64,000 nt of DNA, taken from assembly GCA_963662895.1 (NCBI GenBank), contig OY759981.1, forward strand, positions 1,488,001 through 1,552,000. The letters run 5' to 3'. Position numbers and translations under genes: made by a program. The notes below the pieces were generated by a model that had not been told where the DNA came from, did not search any database, and worked only from the letters and a program-made list of their open reading frames with translations. Shown piece by piece: positions 42,242 through 51,869 of the stretch. Each line of letters opens with the position of its first letter. The stretch's first letter is position 1. The stretch comes from GWE2-42-39 sp963662895 (GTDB lineage Bacteria; Bacteroidota; Bacteroidia; Bacteroidales; Prolixibacteraceae).

Positions 42242-45200
42242 TCATCAATTACTTCCACCCATTTGCCGCCTTTTTGTGCATGGATGCTGTGATCGTACAT
42301 GGCTTCGCAGTATACCGACGGCAGGTAAAACTTGCCCGGATAAGCGGCATTCAGCAAAATACGGAAGGTTTTTGTCTGGTTCTTATTCAGGTCGAAATAC
42401 GAGTAGACACGGTCGTCCCGAATATCCATATAACTCGGTTTATCGGCTGTATGTACCGAAGGCCCGGCTTCCATTCGCATGTTTCGTATTTCCCAGCCTG
42501 AAGGGAAAATCTGGGTAAGCGCCATTTCTTTATAGTCACTCCTGATTCCCGGATGATGGATTTTTACTTCGGCCATGAAATCGGTTCCCTGGGCTATTTG
42601 TGCCGGATCAACCGGGTTGCCGTCCATATCGAGGTATTTTACCGACATGTTCAGGTTGCTTTCTGCATCGGTAGCATCGCCGGTAAGTGGGATTCCTTTC
42701 AGGAATACTTTTACAAACAGTATTTTGTCCCCGGTATTTTCAATCTGTATTTTTCCTGAAGAAGAAACATTTTTGCCAAAGTCGATCCTGGCGATTGGCA
42801 TCGTTCCCGGGTAATCTGATTTTGTTTGATTGATCTGGTATTTGAAATTCAAATCCGGTTTTTGGCTGTCGCTGCCCACAAATTTGGCTGCAGCCAGCAG
42901 AATATAGGCCGTTGTTTGAGTACTGAACCATTCTCCTGATGACATTTTTGCGGCCAGTTCATCCAGTACAGTCTTGGCTTCGGAACGCCGTCTGAGTAAG
43001 ACGAGTGTTTCCAGGATCATGGCCTGATCGCGTTCTGCCGAGCCGTACGAACCGGAGAGTTCAGAATACGTTTTTACCTGCCGGCTTAATCCGTTTACCA
43101 TCGATTCGGCTACATCGTTCCGTCCGGCCAGTTTGTAGGCGGCAGCCAACCGCCATGATGCAGCGGTACTCAGGTCCGGCATTTCCTTCATGCGGTTCAT
43201 TGCCCCCAATACCGGTTCCCCGGCCAGTGCCAGCGTGTATAAACGATACGCCTGGATAAGCTGACTGCTCTGTTTGTAATAGTTGCTGCTACGACTGTCG
43301 AGCGACCAGTTGTTAGCCTTTTGTTTCTGGTAATCAATCCAGCTGTTCAGGAACCCGACCGGAAGGCTGTAGCCTTTTTCTTTTGCTTCGAGCAGGAAAT
43401 GACCGGTATAGCTGGTTCCCCACTCACTGGCCTCGTCATATTGTCCGGGCCAGTAAGATAGTCCGCCGCTGCTAAGCTGAAAGTTTTTCAGTTTTTTAAT
43501 GGCTTCAGCGATGTTCTTTTCAATATCTGCTTTCTGGCTTTCGGTCAGACTGGTTAGTTTATCCAGGTACAGTTGCGGAAATACAGATGAGATGGTTTGC
43601 TCGATGCACCCGTACGGGTAGTCAATCAGGTAAGTAAGGCGTTTCCCGAGGTTAAGCGACGGTATGGATGAAACTTCCAGAATGCCGGAGTTGGTTCCCG
43701 GTACGCCCACCGGACTGTATTTGCTTTGCCATGTTTTGCCCGGCTCAATTATCCCGTCAATAAGCTTTGTAACCGGAGGGTTCGGGAGCCTGACATTCAT
43801 TTCAACCGGATAACTGGCTGTTTCGCTGCCGCTTTTTACCTGTACATCCACTTTACCAACACCAATTTTTTTGAGTACCTGCATGTCGAAATAGACTATC
43901 TGGTCGCCCTCTTCGCTAAAGCTGATTTGTTTTTCGGCAGGGCCGTTCAGTTGAAATAAACTGTTGGTGCTGACTTTCACCGTCACATTTTTCACCTTCG
44001 GGTCCATGACAAAAACAGTAACCGGCAGTTTTACCTGTTCCGACGGGCTAAGTACCCGGGGCAAGGTTGCCAGAACCATTAACGGCTTCTTTACCGGAGT
44101 CACTTTTTCGGTTGATCCGTAGGCTCCTTCGTGGGCGGCTACTAACATTGTTTTCACTGAACCGACATAGTTAGGCATCGAAAATTCAATGGTCTTGCTT
44201 TTCGATGCTTCAAGCCCGAAGGGGCCAAAAAATTTGACCACCGGCTGGAAACGGTTGGCTTTGCTCCCGGCTTTGTTGATGATGGCTTCGTCGCCGCCCA
44301 GTGCAAGTAACCCGGCCATCTCGCCTGAAAAAGCACCCATCACGTATTGGTACAAATCCCAGGTTTTGATGCCCAGGGCTTCCCGGGCGTAGAACTTGTG
44401 CCAGGGATCAGGTGTTTTAAAACGGGTCAGGTCGAGCAAACCTTCATCGACCACGGCAAGGGTGAAAGCCATTTTTTTGCCGTTCTTTTCTTTCACTTTT
44501 ATACGGACAGTGCTTTCCGGTTCCAGCACATCATCCATCGTAATTTCGGGTTGTAAGTGTGTCCCGGGATCTTCAACTTCGATGGGTTGAATGCCGTACA
44601 GGCGGATCGGTAGATCGTTTGACACTTGGTTGTGCGGCTGAATATACGAGAGATGGATATATACGTTGGGAGCCATTTCCGGAGTAGCTGTAAAACTGAA
44701 CTGGTGTTTGTCTTTACCGGTTTCAACCCAGAATGCGTTAATTACTTTCGAACCGGATTCGAGGCTTACCAGTGCTTTGCCCTTTTGCGACGACGGAAGG
44801 TCAACCTGTACGGTTTCGCCTACCTTGTAGCTGGTTTTATCGGTGCTGAAGCTAAGCATCTCTGCTCCTCCGGGATTGCCCTGTCCCGGGTTTTCCCACC
44901 AGCCTTTGTACGAAGTGTAGAACACCTGGCCGGCACTGTGCTTCGATACCGGGTCGATCACACGTATCAGTTTGCGTCCCCAGGATTGCGTTCCGAGGTT
45001 CATTTCGTAAAGCGCTTTTCCGTTTTTGGTATCAATGAAATCGGTTTTCAGCAGGCGGGTGCTTTTGCCTGAGATATAACGGGCCAGGTCGTCGCCATCG
45101 GTACGTTCCCACCACCATCGCCACTCTATCTCGTAAATTTTTATCTCCACTTTTTTACGGTCAACCGGTTTGCCGTTTTCATCTACTGTGGCAATGGGGA

Positions 45201-47823
45201 TCAGGTTGGGCTCATTCGAGTACAGCGCATCGTTCCAGCCCGGGCCTTTGGGAACTTTTACACCCACATACGACGGATAAGGCGAAAAGGGAATACTAAC
45301 CCGGTCGGTACTGAAATCGCCACCTTTTTCGAATGCCCGCAGGTTGAAGCTGGCTTTCAGCATTCCGGGGGCATTTTTTATTTTAGCAAAAGAAAGCGGC
45401 ACAACGGCCTTCCCCTGTTCATTTACCTTTCCTTTGAAAAGCGTTTGTTCTTCTGACTCGAATTTTCGCGAAGGGTCGTCGAAAACATAACCGGTAAAAC
45501 CAGAAAACTGCGTTTTTCCTTCGCTTAACGTAACTTTCACATCAGCGTCCAGGTTTTTGGCAACAGCTCCGTGCAGCCATCGTACATCTAGGTCGGCTTT
45601 GGTGTTTGCTTTGCTTTTCAGAATTGAAGTATGAAAATCGAGGTTTATTTTCAGCCGGTTGGGTTTTACGGTTTCAATTTTCAGTGTTTTAGTGAACGAC
45701 GAGCCACCAACGGTTACTTTGGCCAGCCAGTTCCCGGTGCCTGCCCCGGGTGCTGTGGCAGTACGGAAATCGTAAATACCGGTTACTGATGCGGTTTTTA
45801 CTTTCTTTTGGTAAAGAATATTTTCAGGAGTGAACAGCTCGAAAATAACCGGATGGTTTTCAGGAATTACGTTGTTCTTGTCTTCCAGGATGAACGATAC
45901 GTAGATGGAATCGCCGGGGCGCCATACTCCGCGGTCTCCGTAAATAAAGCCTTTCACTCCTTTGTTGACATCATCGCCGGCAATGTCGAACATGCTGAGC
46001 GAAAGCGACGAGCCGTCGTCGAGGCGTAGATAGCCGGTTTCGTTGCCCTTGCGGGCAATCAGTAAAAACGGTTTCTTCTCTATGTCGATGGAAAGCAGGC
46101 CATCGCTGTTGGTACGGCCGGAACCGACCAACTGGTTTTGATAGTTATAAAATGAAACGTCTGCATCGGGAAGCGCTTCTGTTGTGCGCAGGTCGGTAAC
46201 GGCAACTGTGAAGGTTTTGCCATCTCCTCCTTTGGTAATAATTCCCAGGTTCGATGCCATCACGTTCCGGGCTACCGAATGATTGCCGTACATGTAGTAT
46301 GACTTTTTACAGGGATCGTTTCGCTCTTTCCATCGATAGCCACTGTCGTAATCGTAGTCGTAATCACTGTAATAGCCGGGCTGGTCAAATACCGGGCTGT
46401 CGGGCCGTTCGCTGAAAGCCGGTTTGCTGCCGGATTCGGAGTCCTGATCATTGTCGGAACAGGGATACAGCGACTGGCTTTTTTCGAAGCTGATTTGTAC
46501 TTGGTACATAGCACCCGGTTCGGTCTGTATCAGTTTCGACAGGTCAAGCGAAAAATTGTTCCACTTGCTGTAATTAATGCTTTTTTCGGAAGTAAGCTGA
46601 ACCGTGTTTTTGTAAATGATTCTCCCCACACGGTTTATTTCGTCGAACCCGTCGTACTGGTTGGTTTGAAAAAACTGGGGAATATTCTTCTGAAAGATTT
46701 TAATGATCCTCACGTTTACTGCACTCAGGTTAACGGCTTTAAACGGGAAGATCAGGCCTTGCGATTCGGGCAGGATAACCCCTTTGCCAATCAGCTCGAC
46801 ATCGGGTTTAATGCTGTAAAAAACAATGGTTTTTTCGAAACGCTGGCTCAGTGTGTAGCCCATTGAGTTGCGTACACCATCCACAACCAGTTCACGGGTA
46901 CTTCCTTCAAGCCGTTGGCGGGTATAGGCCTTTATGGTATTCCCGTCGGTAATAAATTTCAGGCTGGCGCCTGATTTCAGGTAAACCAGTCCGTCAAGTT
47001 CCTGTCCTTCCATCACGGGGTCGGAGAAGAGCATGCGTATCTCTGTTTCGTTGCCACTGCTGAATTGAACATTCATCACTTTAAAATCGCCCAGGGCCGG
47101 AATCTCAACAGGTTTGCTCTCCTTTTCCCCGGCACCAATGGCTTTCCCGTCCCACTGGATCAGTACTTCGCTTTTCACATCGGTACGCTGTACACTGTCA
47201 ACCGTAAAAATATGTTCAAGCCGGTTGCCCGGATGTTCCCAGCGGACCGGCAGTTCTTTGCCGTTCTGTTCCGCTTTTAGCAGGTTTTCCACGTCTGCCG
47301 GATCGGCAAAGTCGGCTGTACTTAGCTTTCCCGTAAGTTTTTGTTTCGAGAGGTCATCAGGGCGGTAGGTTTCTATCTTTTCAATGCTTACGCCAATAGC
47401 CTGTTGCCGTACTTTAAACTGAAACTCAAGTACTGCCAGTCGTTTGGGTACGCTTATTACTTTGCCAAGCTGGAATTTTACCTTGAAAATTTCTCCTGAA
47501 GGCAATGGCCTGGATGAGCGGAACCCGATGGTTTGCCGGTCGATCCAGTAGGCTTCGCCAGCAAGTACCGGTGAAAAATAAAAGATTTCAGGAGCTAGCT
47601 TTTCGCTGGCCTTTTCTTCCGGTACGATTTCCTGCAAGCGTACCTGAATAACTGTATTATTTGGAACAATGCCATCCGTAAAGCCGGCCACATAAGTGGT
47701 AAAGGCAGGATCGACAGGTTTTGTTTCTTTTTGGGTTGACGACGACTTGCATCCTGCGAAGAACAGGGAAATAATTAGTACAGGAACATAAATTGCAAAA
47801 AGGCGGGTATTAAAATGTTTCAT
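42235..47823 (-). CDS. bacterial alpha-2-macroglobulin-family lipoprotein
   Basis: 1862 residues. Lipobox FFAGC (C25). A long series of macroglobulin (MG) domains follows, then the thioester motif CIEQ in YPYGCIEQTISSVFPQ, inside an alpha-alpha toroid domain with NFQLSSGGLSYWPG, and a receptor-binding-like C-terminal domain. These proteins trap proteases that enter the periplasm. In many bacteria the partner is the murein synthase PbpC; none is visible here, and the MazG-like gene follows instead. A low-complexity Tyr/Asp patch (YYSDYDYDYDSGY) near residue 480-490 is odd for the family. Confidence 0.92.
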   Translation of the reverse strand: MKHFNTRLFAIYVPVLIISLFFAGCKSSSTQKETKPVDPAFTTYVAGFTDGIVPNNTVIQVRLQEIVPEEKASEKLAPEIFYFSPVLAGEAYWIDRQTIGFRSSRPLPSGEIFKVKFQLGKVISVPKRLAVLEFQFKVRQQAIGVSIEKIETYRPDDLSKQKLTGKLSTADFADPADVENLLKAEQNGKELPVRWEHPGNRLEHIFTVDSVQRTDVKSEVLIQWDGKAIGAGEKESKPVEIPALGDFKVMNVQFSSGNETEIRMLFSDPVMEGQELDGLVYLKSGASLKFITDGNTIKAYTRQRLEGSTRELVVDGVRNSMGYTLSQRFEKTIVFYSIKPDVELIGKGVILPESQGLIFPFKAVNLSAVNVRIIKIFQKNIPQFFQTNQYDGFDEINRVGRIIYKNTVQLTSEKSINYSKWNNFSLDLSKLIQTEPGAMYQVQISFEKSQSLYPCSDNDQDSESGSKPAFSERPDSPVFDQPGYYSDYDYDYDSGYRWKERNDPCKKSYYMYGNHSVARNVMASNLGIITKGGDGKTFTVAVTDLRTTEALPDADVSFYNYQNQLVGSGRTNSDGLLSIDIEKKPFLLIARKGNETGYLRLDDGSSLSLSMFDIAGDDVNKGVKGFIYGDRGVWRPGDSIYVSFILEDKNNVIPENHPVIFELFTPENILYQKKVKTASVTGIYDFRTATAPGAGTGNWLAKVTVGGSSFTKTLKIETVKPNRLKINLDFHTSILKSKANTKADLDVRWLHGAVAKNLDADVKVTLSEGKTQFSGFTGYVFDDPSRKFESEEQTLFKGKVNEQGKAVVPLSFAKIKNAPGMLKASFNLRAFEKGGDFSTDRVSIPFSPYPSYVGVKVPKGPGWNDALYSNEPNLIPIATVDENGKPVDRKKVEIKIYEIEWRWWWERTDGDDLARYISGKSTRLLKTDFIDTKNGKALYEMNLGTQSWGRKLIRVIDPVSKHSAGQVFYTSYKGWWENPGQGNPGGAEMLSFSTDKTSYKVGETVQVDLPSSQKGKALVSLESGSKVINAFWVETGKDKHQFSFTATPEMAPNVYIHLSYIQPHNQVSNDLPIRLYGIQPIEVEDPGTHLQPEITMDDVLEPESTVRIKVKEKNGKKMAFTLAVVDEGLLDLTRFKTPDPWHKFYAREALGIKTWDLYQYVMGAFSGEMAGLLALGGDEAIINKAGSKANRFQPVVKFFGPFGLEASKSKTIEFSMPNYVGSVKTMLVAAHEGAYGSTEKVTPVKKPLMVLATLPRVLSPSEQVKLPVTVFVMDPKVKNVTVKVSTNSLFQLNGPAEKQISFSEEGDQIVYFDMQVLKKIGVGKVDVQVKSGSETASYPVEMNVRLPNPPVTKLIDGIIEPGKTWQSKYSPVGVPGTNSGILEVSSIPSLNLGKRLTYLIDYPYGCIEQTISSVFPQLYLDKLTSLTESQKADIEKNIAEAIKKLKNFQLSSGGLSYWPGQYDEASEWGTSYTGHFLLEAKEKGYSLPVGFLNSWIDYQKQKANNWSLDSRSSNYYKQSSQLIQAYRLYTLALAGEPVLGAMNRMKEMPDLSTAASWRLAAAYKLAGRNDVAESMVNGLSRQVKTYSELSGSYGSAERDQAMILETLVLLRRRSEAKTVLDELAAKMSSGEWFSTQTTAYILLAAAKFVGSDSQKPDLNFKYQINQTKSDYPGTMPIARIDFGKNVSSSGKIQIENTGDKILFVKVFLKGIPLTGDATDAESNLNMSVKYLDMDGNPVDPAQIAQGTDFMAEVKIHHPGIRSDYKEMALTQIFPSGWEIRNMRMEAGPSVHTADKPSYMDIRDDRVYSYFDLNKNQTKTFRILLNAAYPGKFYLPSVYCEAMYDHSIHAQKGGKWVEVIDEW

Positions 47824-48001
47824 GTTTATGGCTTTTATTTCTATATCGACTACAATGTACCGATTCTTCCTGAAAAAAATGATAAAACGGTCCGGCGTGT
47901 TATTAATTTTATTTTGAACATAGAGCCCAGGGCCATATATGATTTTAAATGTCCTGGTATTTAAATGTTTTGTATCTTCATGCCCTCAAATCGTTTCAGT
48001 T

Positions 48002-48616
48002 ATGAAGAATACCATAACCCTTCTGGCAAAAGGAATTTCCATCGTGTTTCATCCGTTGCTTATTCCGAGCATTGGGTTTCTGTTTTTATTTTATTCGGGG
48101 TTTTATTTCTCAATGATGAGTTGGGACGTAAAGAAGTTTATTTTACTGATCGTTTTTTTTACCACCTGCCTTTTGCCTTTGCTCACCATTGCACTGTTTT
48201 CGATGAGTACCCGTTTTAACCGGGCCATGGATAAAAGCACCGACCGTGTTGTTCCGCTCATGTTCAGTGCCATTTACTACTACGTTGGTTATTATTTACT
48301 GGGAAGGCTTCCTGTTTTTCCTGTATATAAAATATTCCTGATTTCGACCATCCTGGTTATTATTTTGCTGATGGTCGTTTCGCTTCGGTGGAAGATCAGT
48401 AACCATATGGCAGCAATCGGAGGGTTGACAGGGGCATTGGTTGCCCTTTCGCTGAGGCTTCAGATCAATACTTCGTATGTTTTGGCATTGGTTTTCCTGA
48501 TTGCAGGTTTGGTTGGTACTTCACGCCTGATACTAAAAAAGCATAACCCTTTGCAAGTTTACACGGGTTATGCCCTTGGTTTTCTGGTAATGTTTTTTAT
48601 CCTGATGTTCATCTGA
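48002..48616 (+). CDS. PAP2-like membrane phosphatase-related protein
   Basis: 204 residues from ATG 48002 with six hydrophobic helices. KISNHMAAIGG resembles PAP2 motif II (S-x-H) and SRLILKKHNPLQVYTGYALG resembles motif III (SR-x5-H-x3-D-V-x2-G), but the motif-III Asp is Gln, and motif I is not evident. It may be an inactive or altered lipid phosphatase. Convergent with tpx; their ends are 17 bp apart. Confidence 0.6.
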   Translation: MKNTITLLAKGISIVFHPLLIPSIGFLFLFYSGFYFSMMSWDVKKFILLIVFFTTCLLPLLTIALFSMSTRFNRAMDKSTDRVVPLMFSAIYYYVGYYLLGRLPVFPVYKIFLISTILVIILLMVVSLRWKISNHMAAIGGLTGALVALSLRLQINTSYVLALVFLIAGLVGTSRLILKKHNPLQVYTGYALGFLVMFFILMFI

Positions 48617-48623
48617 AAACATC

Positions 48624-48648
48624 AACTGCCCAATTACAGGGCTTTTAG
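48624..48648 (+). terminator. small hairpin between convergent PAP2-like and tpx genes
   Basis: GCCC (48628-48631), seven-base loop, GGGC (48639-48642), then TTTT. It overlaps the tpx stop region. The stem is short, so confidence is limited. Confidence 0.4.
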
Positions 48649-49131
48649 TGCTGCGTCGTAATCAGGTTCGTTAACAATTTCAGCAACCTGTTCGGTATAA
48701 ATAATTTTGCCTGTTTCGTCGGCTACAATTACTACACGCGAATGCAGTCCGGCCATCGGGCTGTCGGTAATTTCCAACTGGTAGTCTTTGCCTAGTTTCC
48801 CGGTTTTAAAGTCCGAAAGGGTAATTGCGTTTTCAATTCCTTCGGTTCCGCAGAAACGTGCCTGGGCAAACGGGAGGTCACGCGAAATGCAAAGTACTTT
48901 GGTGTTTTCCAATCCGGCTGCCAGCTTGTTGAAATTACGCACTGATGCTGCACAGGTACCGGTGTCAAGACTTGGGAAAATGTTTAGTACCAGGCGCGAG
49001 CCGGCAAAGTCCTTTAAACTTACAGTTGAGAGGTCGTTTTTAACCAGTTCGAAATCGGGAAGTTGATCGCCGGTTTTAGGAAGTTCGCCTACTGTGTGAA
49101 TCGTATTTCCTTTTAAAGTTATTGTTGCCAT
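48634..49131 (-). CDS. tpx: thiol peroxidase
   Basis: 165 residues. The peroxidatic Cys is in FPSLDTGTCAASVRNFN and the resolving Cys in QARFCGTEGIENA, the normal atypical 2-Cys arrangement of Tpx. MATITLKGNTIHTVGELP is a typical start. It reduces hydrogen peroxide and lipid hydroperoxides with thioredoxin. Confidence 0.95.
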   Translation of the reverse strand: MATITLKGNTIHTVGELPKTGDQLPDFELVKNDLSTVSLKDFAGSRLVLNIFPSLDTGTCAASVRNFNKLAAGLENTKVLCISRDLPFAQARFCGTEGIENAITLSDFKTGKLGKDYQLEITDSPMAGLHSRVVIVADETGKIIYTEQVAEIVNEPDYDAALKAL

Positions 49132-49420
49132 AATTAAAGATTAAAAAGTGATTAAACTGATTTTTTGTTTGTAGTACCTAAAACATAAGAAAGCTGTATT
49201 TGTTCGGGCGACCGGAATTTAAATTTCAGGTAGCGTTACATCCTGTTCCTACAGAACAGTTCCGTTAGGAACCTTATATGGGTAGAATATTCCATTGAGC
49301 CAATTACCTTCCATCCCGGATGGGACGGGATAATATCAGCACGCCTGGCCTTTTCTACCCTGACGGTGCTTCTCAAACGTCGCCCTTGTTATTATTCTAC
49401 CGGTTCCTTTCGCAGTACTT
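49132..49420. other. gene-free spacer with palindromic dispersed-repeat-like sequence
   Basis: No gene. It contains nested short inverted repeats: CTGTTC/GAACAG (49243-49259), GTTCC/GGAAC (49259-49272), and GGTAGAA near 49281 facing TTCTACC near 49356. The phrase GTTCCGTTAGGAACCTTATA followed by TGGGTAGAA resembles dispersed intergenic repeats of Bacteroidota (from memory, not checked). Confidence 0.4.
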
Positions 49421-49813
49421 CTATGCATTCCAGGCGTGAACGGCTCCTGATATTGCAGATGCAACAGTCTCAGGGTTCTTGCTGATTATAGCAGCGCCTA
49501 GCGTAACTACTGATGCCGCAACATTAATTCCTTTTTGGATATTTTGTAGATTTTTTATTGTTCCCTTGATTTGAGCAGTTACATTATTAATTTGTGCCAG
49601 TGAAGTTTGCACATCATCCATTACTAAAGTCGTTGAAAGCGCTAAAATGTCTTCACCATAATTTAGTATTGACCTCTGAAAATCTCCGAGTTTTTGATTA
49701 TCGGTTTTAGAAAGGTTATTCCAGTTTTCGTATCTGAAATCTCCAATTGCCTGGGCCAAACCAAGAAAGTTGTTGGCTAAAATGTTAGCTTGCAGAGATG
49801 TTAATTTTGCCAT
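49421..49813 (-). CDS. small all-helical protein of unknown function
   Basis: 130 residues, no signal peptide. Predicted almost entirely helical, with an amphipathic stretch (NNVTAQIKGTIKNLQNIQ) followed by a Gly/Ala/Val-rich hydrophobic helix (GINVAASVVTLGAAIISK). This layout recalls helical membrane-active proteins, but no family is recognised. It lies 5 bp downstream of a lipoprotein gene on the same strand, so the two form an operon. Composition is AT-rich compared with the A2M region. Confidence 0.65.
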   Translation of the reverse strand: MAKLTSLQANILANNFLGLAQAIGDFRYENWNNLSKTDNQKLGDFQRSILNYGEDILALSTTLVMDDVQTSLAQINNVTAQIKGTIKNLQNIQKGINVAASVVTLGAAIISKNPETVASAISGAVHAWNA

Positions 49814-49818
49814 GGCTA

Positions 49819-50673
49819 TTATTTAAGTTTATTAAATTCTGAATTTAAATCTTGGATATCACTTGCATATTGGGTTAAAAGTCCCTTTAGTTCTTTTGCT
49901 GTTATTTTATTTCTGTTGTCATATAGTTTCTGATGACCGTCTGCAATAGCTTTTAAACTCTTTGCGAAGGCATCAATTTGTTTTTGTTTTGAATTAATGT
50001 CTGAAAGTTGTTGATAGTAGTCCATTGTTGCTTTCCCTTTTTCATAATCAGACAGGGTATTGTTTAAATTCATCTCTTTGTAATAGGCGTAAAGTCTTTC
50101 TTTTTTGAACTTTAACTCGTCTTCCAGATTTTTCTGAGTAATAAACTGAAATTTCTTTAACAAGATCTGTAATGGGTCATTTGCTTCTTCAATATAAATT
50201 TTAAGTTTTTTCTTTCGATAAACGTCTGTCGTTGCTTTTAATAAAATTTTTGAAATCTTGGAGTAAGCTTCTTCTTGCTCTTTTTCGATTTTGATGTCTC
50301 CAAAATCTCCCTTAGTCAATGATTTATTTAAAGCATCAAAATTGTAGTCGGTTAAATCATTGTTTGACAAGTTTGTTAATCCATCAAAATATCCTTTGAT
50401 TGAATTGTAAATAAGCAATGTAACCCTGTCAGCCTTTTTGTACCCATCACAATCACATTCTATGTCTCTTTTAATTTCAAAATTTCTTATTGCCTCAAAT
50501 TGACATTTGTCTATACAATGCCGGGAAAAAGAGTAGTTGATTTCCTCAAATTTTTTTATGCCTTTTGAAGATGATGAAGAGTAGTTGTTAACTGATTTCA
50601 GGTTAACGCAACCATTTAGTCCTATTACAAACAGTAATAGGACAAGTCCTGTTTTTAATTTTTTTGCGATCAT
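49819..50673 (-). CDS. helical lipoprotein of unknown function
   Basis: 284 residues. Lipobox GLNGC (C22) after a good signal sequence. A Cys-rich patch (HCIDKCQFEAIRNFE, IECDCDGYKK) lies around residues 50-80, followed by long Lys/Glu-rich helices to the C-terminus (for example EDELKFKKERLYAYYKEMNL). No family is recognised. Co-transcribed with the small helical protein, of which it could be a partner or a surface anchor (inference). Confidence 0.65.
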   Translation of the reverse strand: MIAKKLKTGLVLLLFVIGLNGCVNLKSVNNYSSSSSKGIKKFEEINYSFSRHCIDKCQFEAIRNFEIKRDIECDCDGYKKADRVTLLIYNSIKGYFDGLTNLSNNDLTDYNFDALNKSLTKGDFGDIKIEKEQEEAYSKISKILLKATTDVYRKKKLKIYIEEANDPLQILLKKFQFITQKNLEDELKFKKERLYAYYKEMNLNNTLSDYEKGKATMDYYQQLSDINSKQKQIDAFAKSLKAIADGHQKLYDNRNKITAKELKGLLTQYASDIQDLNSEFNKLK

Positions 50674-50753
50674 AATAATTTATTCTTTTTGTTATTCAAG
50701 TTACAACATTTGGGTGTAAATTTTGGTAAAAAGAAAGGTGTAATAATCTTAGC

Positions 50754-51130
50754 CTTATGTCATCTGGTTGAGTGACCGCCTTTATGAGATTTTCCGGAAG
50801 AAGAAAGCCGGTCAGCCGGCGAAAAACGGGGACCTGCCGCCCGGTCTGCAGTTCGCTTTTTCCACACTCGATCAACTGCTGACTTTTATTCATGCTTATT
50901 TATGTCCGTACTGTAATGAAAACAAAGAAGATACCTGAATATTCCCGGGCAATGGTCTCCGGCAGGATCCTGGGCAAGCCGGAGGCAGTAAACCAGCCCG
51001 CGTCCTATCCCGATCATCACCTGTTTGAAAAGGTAAAAACAGCAGTGCAGCAACGTTTCAACTGTGAACTATTCGCTCATACGGTTTACCGAAAGGGGGC
51101 TGCCGAACCAACGATAAATGATGTGTTGCC
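50754..51130 (+). pseudogene. two overlapping coding fragments of unknown origin, GC-richer than neighbours
   Basis: Plus-strand fragment one (50754-50938) has no start and reads WLSDRLYEIFRKKKAGQP ... DQLLTFIHAYLCPYCNENKE. Fragment two starts at ATG 50919 in another frame (KIPEYSRAMVSGRILGKPEA ... FEKVKTAVQQRF ... RKGAAEPTINDVLP) and runs into the end of the next minus-strand gene. Protein-like composition and higher GC than both sides suggest a relic of transferred genes. No family is recognised. Confidence 0.35.
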
Positions 51131-51149
51131 AATAATTTTATTACCAGCT

Positions 51150-51755
51150 CTAATTTTTTATCAATTCATCGAGTTTTTTATAGAAATCATCAGATTCTCC
51201 AACAAATTTTGCCATTAATTTTGTTTCTTTTTTGAAAAGATTATTTATCAAATCCTTATCTCCATTATTTGACATCAAAGTGTCAAGTTGTAACTCAATC
51301 TTTGCAGATTGGGACATTTCTTCGATATATCCATTTCTTAATTGGCTATACTTCTGATTAAAATCAGAACCTTTTGCTTCATACTCCAGATAGTAATCGT
51401 GAAGTTTTCCTTTTACCGTAATGTGGTCATCTGGCTTTAATAGTAGAACAAGGTATTTATGTCGAGGATAATACGGAGAACCATCAATTCTTTTAAAGCC
51501 ACCTTTCTTTGGAAAAATAGAAGTTAAAATTGGCTCATCACCTGGCGATTCAAATGTGAATTTATCGTTGATTGAAATTAATGTGTCTGTTAAAGGTTCA
51601 TCTATTTCATAAAGCAGAGAAATGGGTGCATATTCTACAAAAAGGGTATCATTTTCCAGTCCTTCAATTTCTGCTGTCAAATTATGTTTTTGTCCACATG
51701 ATGTGAATATTACTCCGGAAATAAGAACGACTATAAAATTTTTAATCTGATTCAT
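51150..51755 (-). CDS. DUF4369-like lipoprotein without a thioredoxin domain
   Basis: 201 residues with lipobox IFTSC (C20). The mature part (LTAEIEGLENDTLFVEYAPI ... LLLKPDDHITVKGKL) matches the DUF4369 domain that normally precedes a TlpA-like thioredoxin domain in Bacteroidota. Here the protein ends after a helical linker, so either it is a stand-alone version or its 3' part was lost at the junction with the foreign-looking fragment at 50919-51149. Confidence 0.6.
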   Translation of the reverse strand: MNQIKNFIVVLISGVIFTSCGQKHNLTAEIEGLENDTLFVEYAPISLLYEIDEPLTDTLISINDKFTFESPGDEPILTSIFPKKGGFKRIDGSPYYPRHKYLVLLLKPDDHITVKGKLHDYYLEYEAKGSDFNQKYSQLRNGYIEEMSQSAKIELQLDTLMSNNGDKDLINNLFKKETKLMAKFVGESDDFYKKLDELIKN

Positions 51756-51869
51756 AATGTATGTTTTTATTTATTATTACACCTTAGAGCAGAGCCTGAC
51801 AGTTCACCTTAATTGAACGCTTAGGTACCCAATAAGTGCATTTCATAAACGAGCAAGAAGTATCACGTA

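Noticed and set aside
46272..46514. Minus-strand small frame inside the alpha-2-macroglobulin gene
   Set aside because: Lies in another frame of a clear large gene; Thr/Ile/Val-rich composition arises from the Tyr/Asp repeat of the real protein.
50696..50893. Minus-strand 65-residue protein
   Set aside because: It is the reverse shadow of the plus-strand coding relic and has no start context or recognisable composition.
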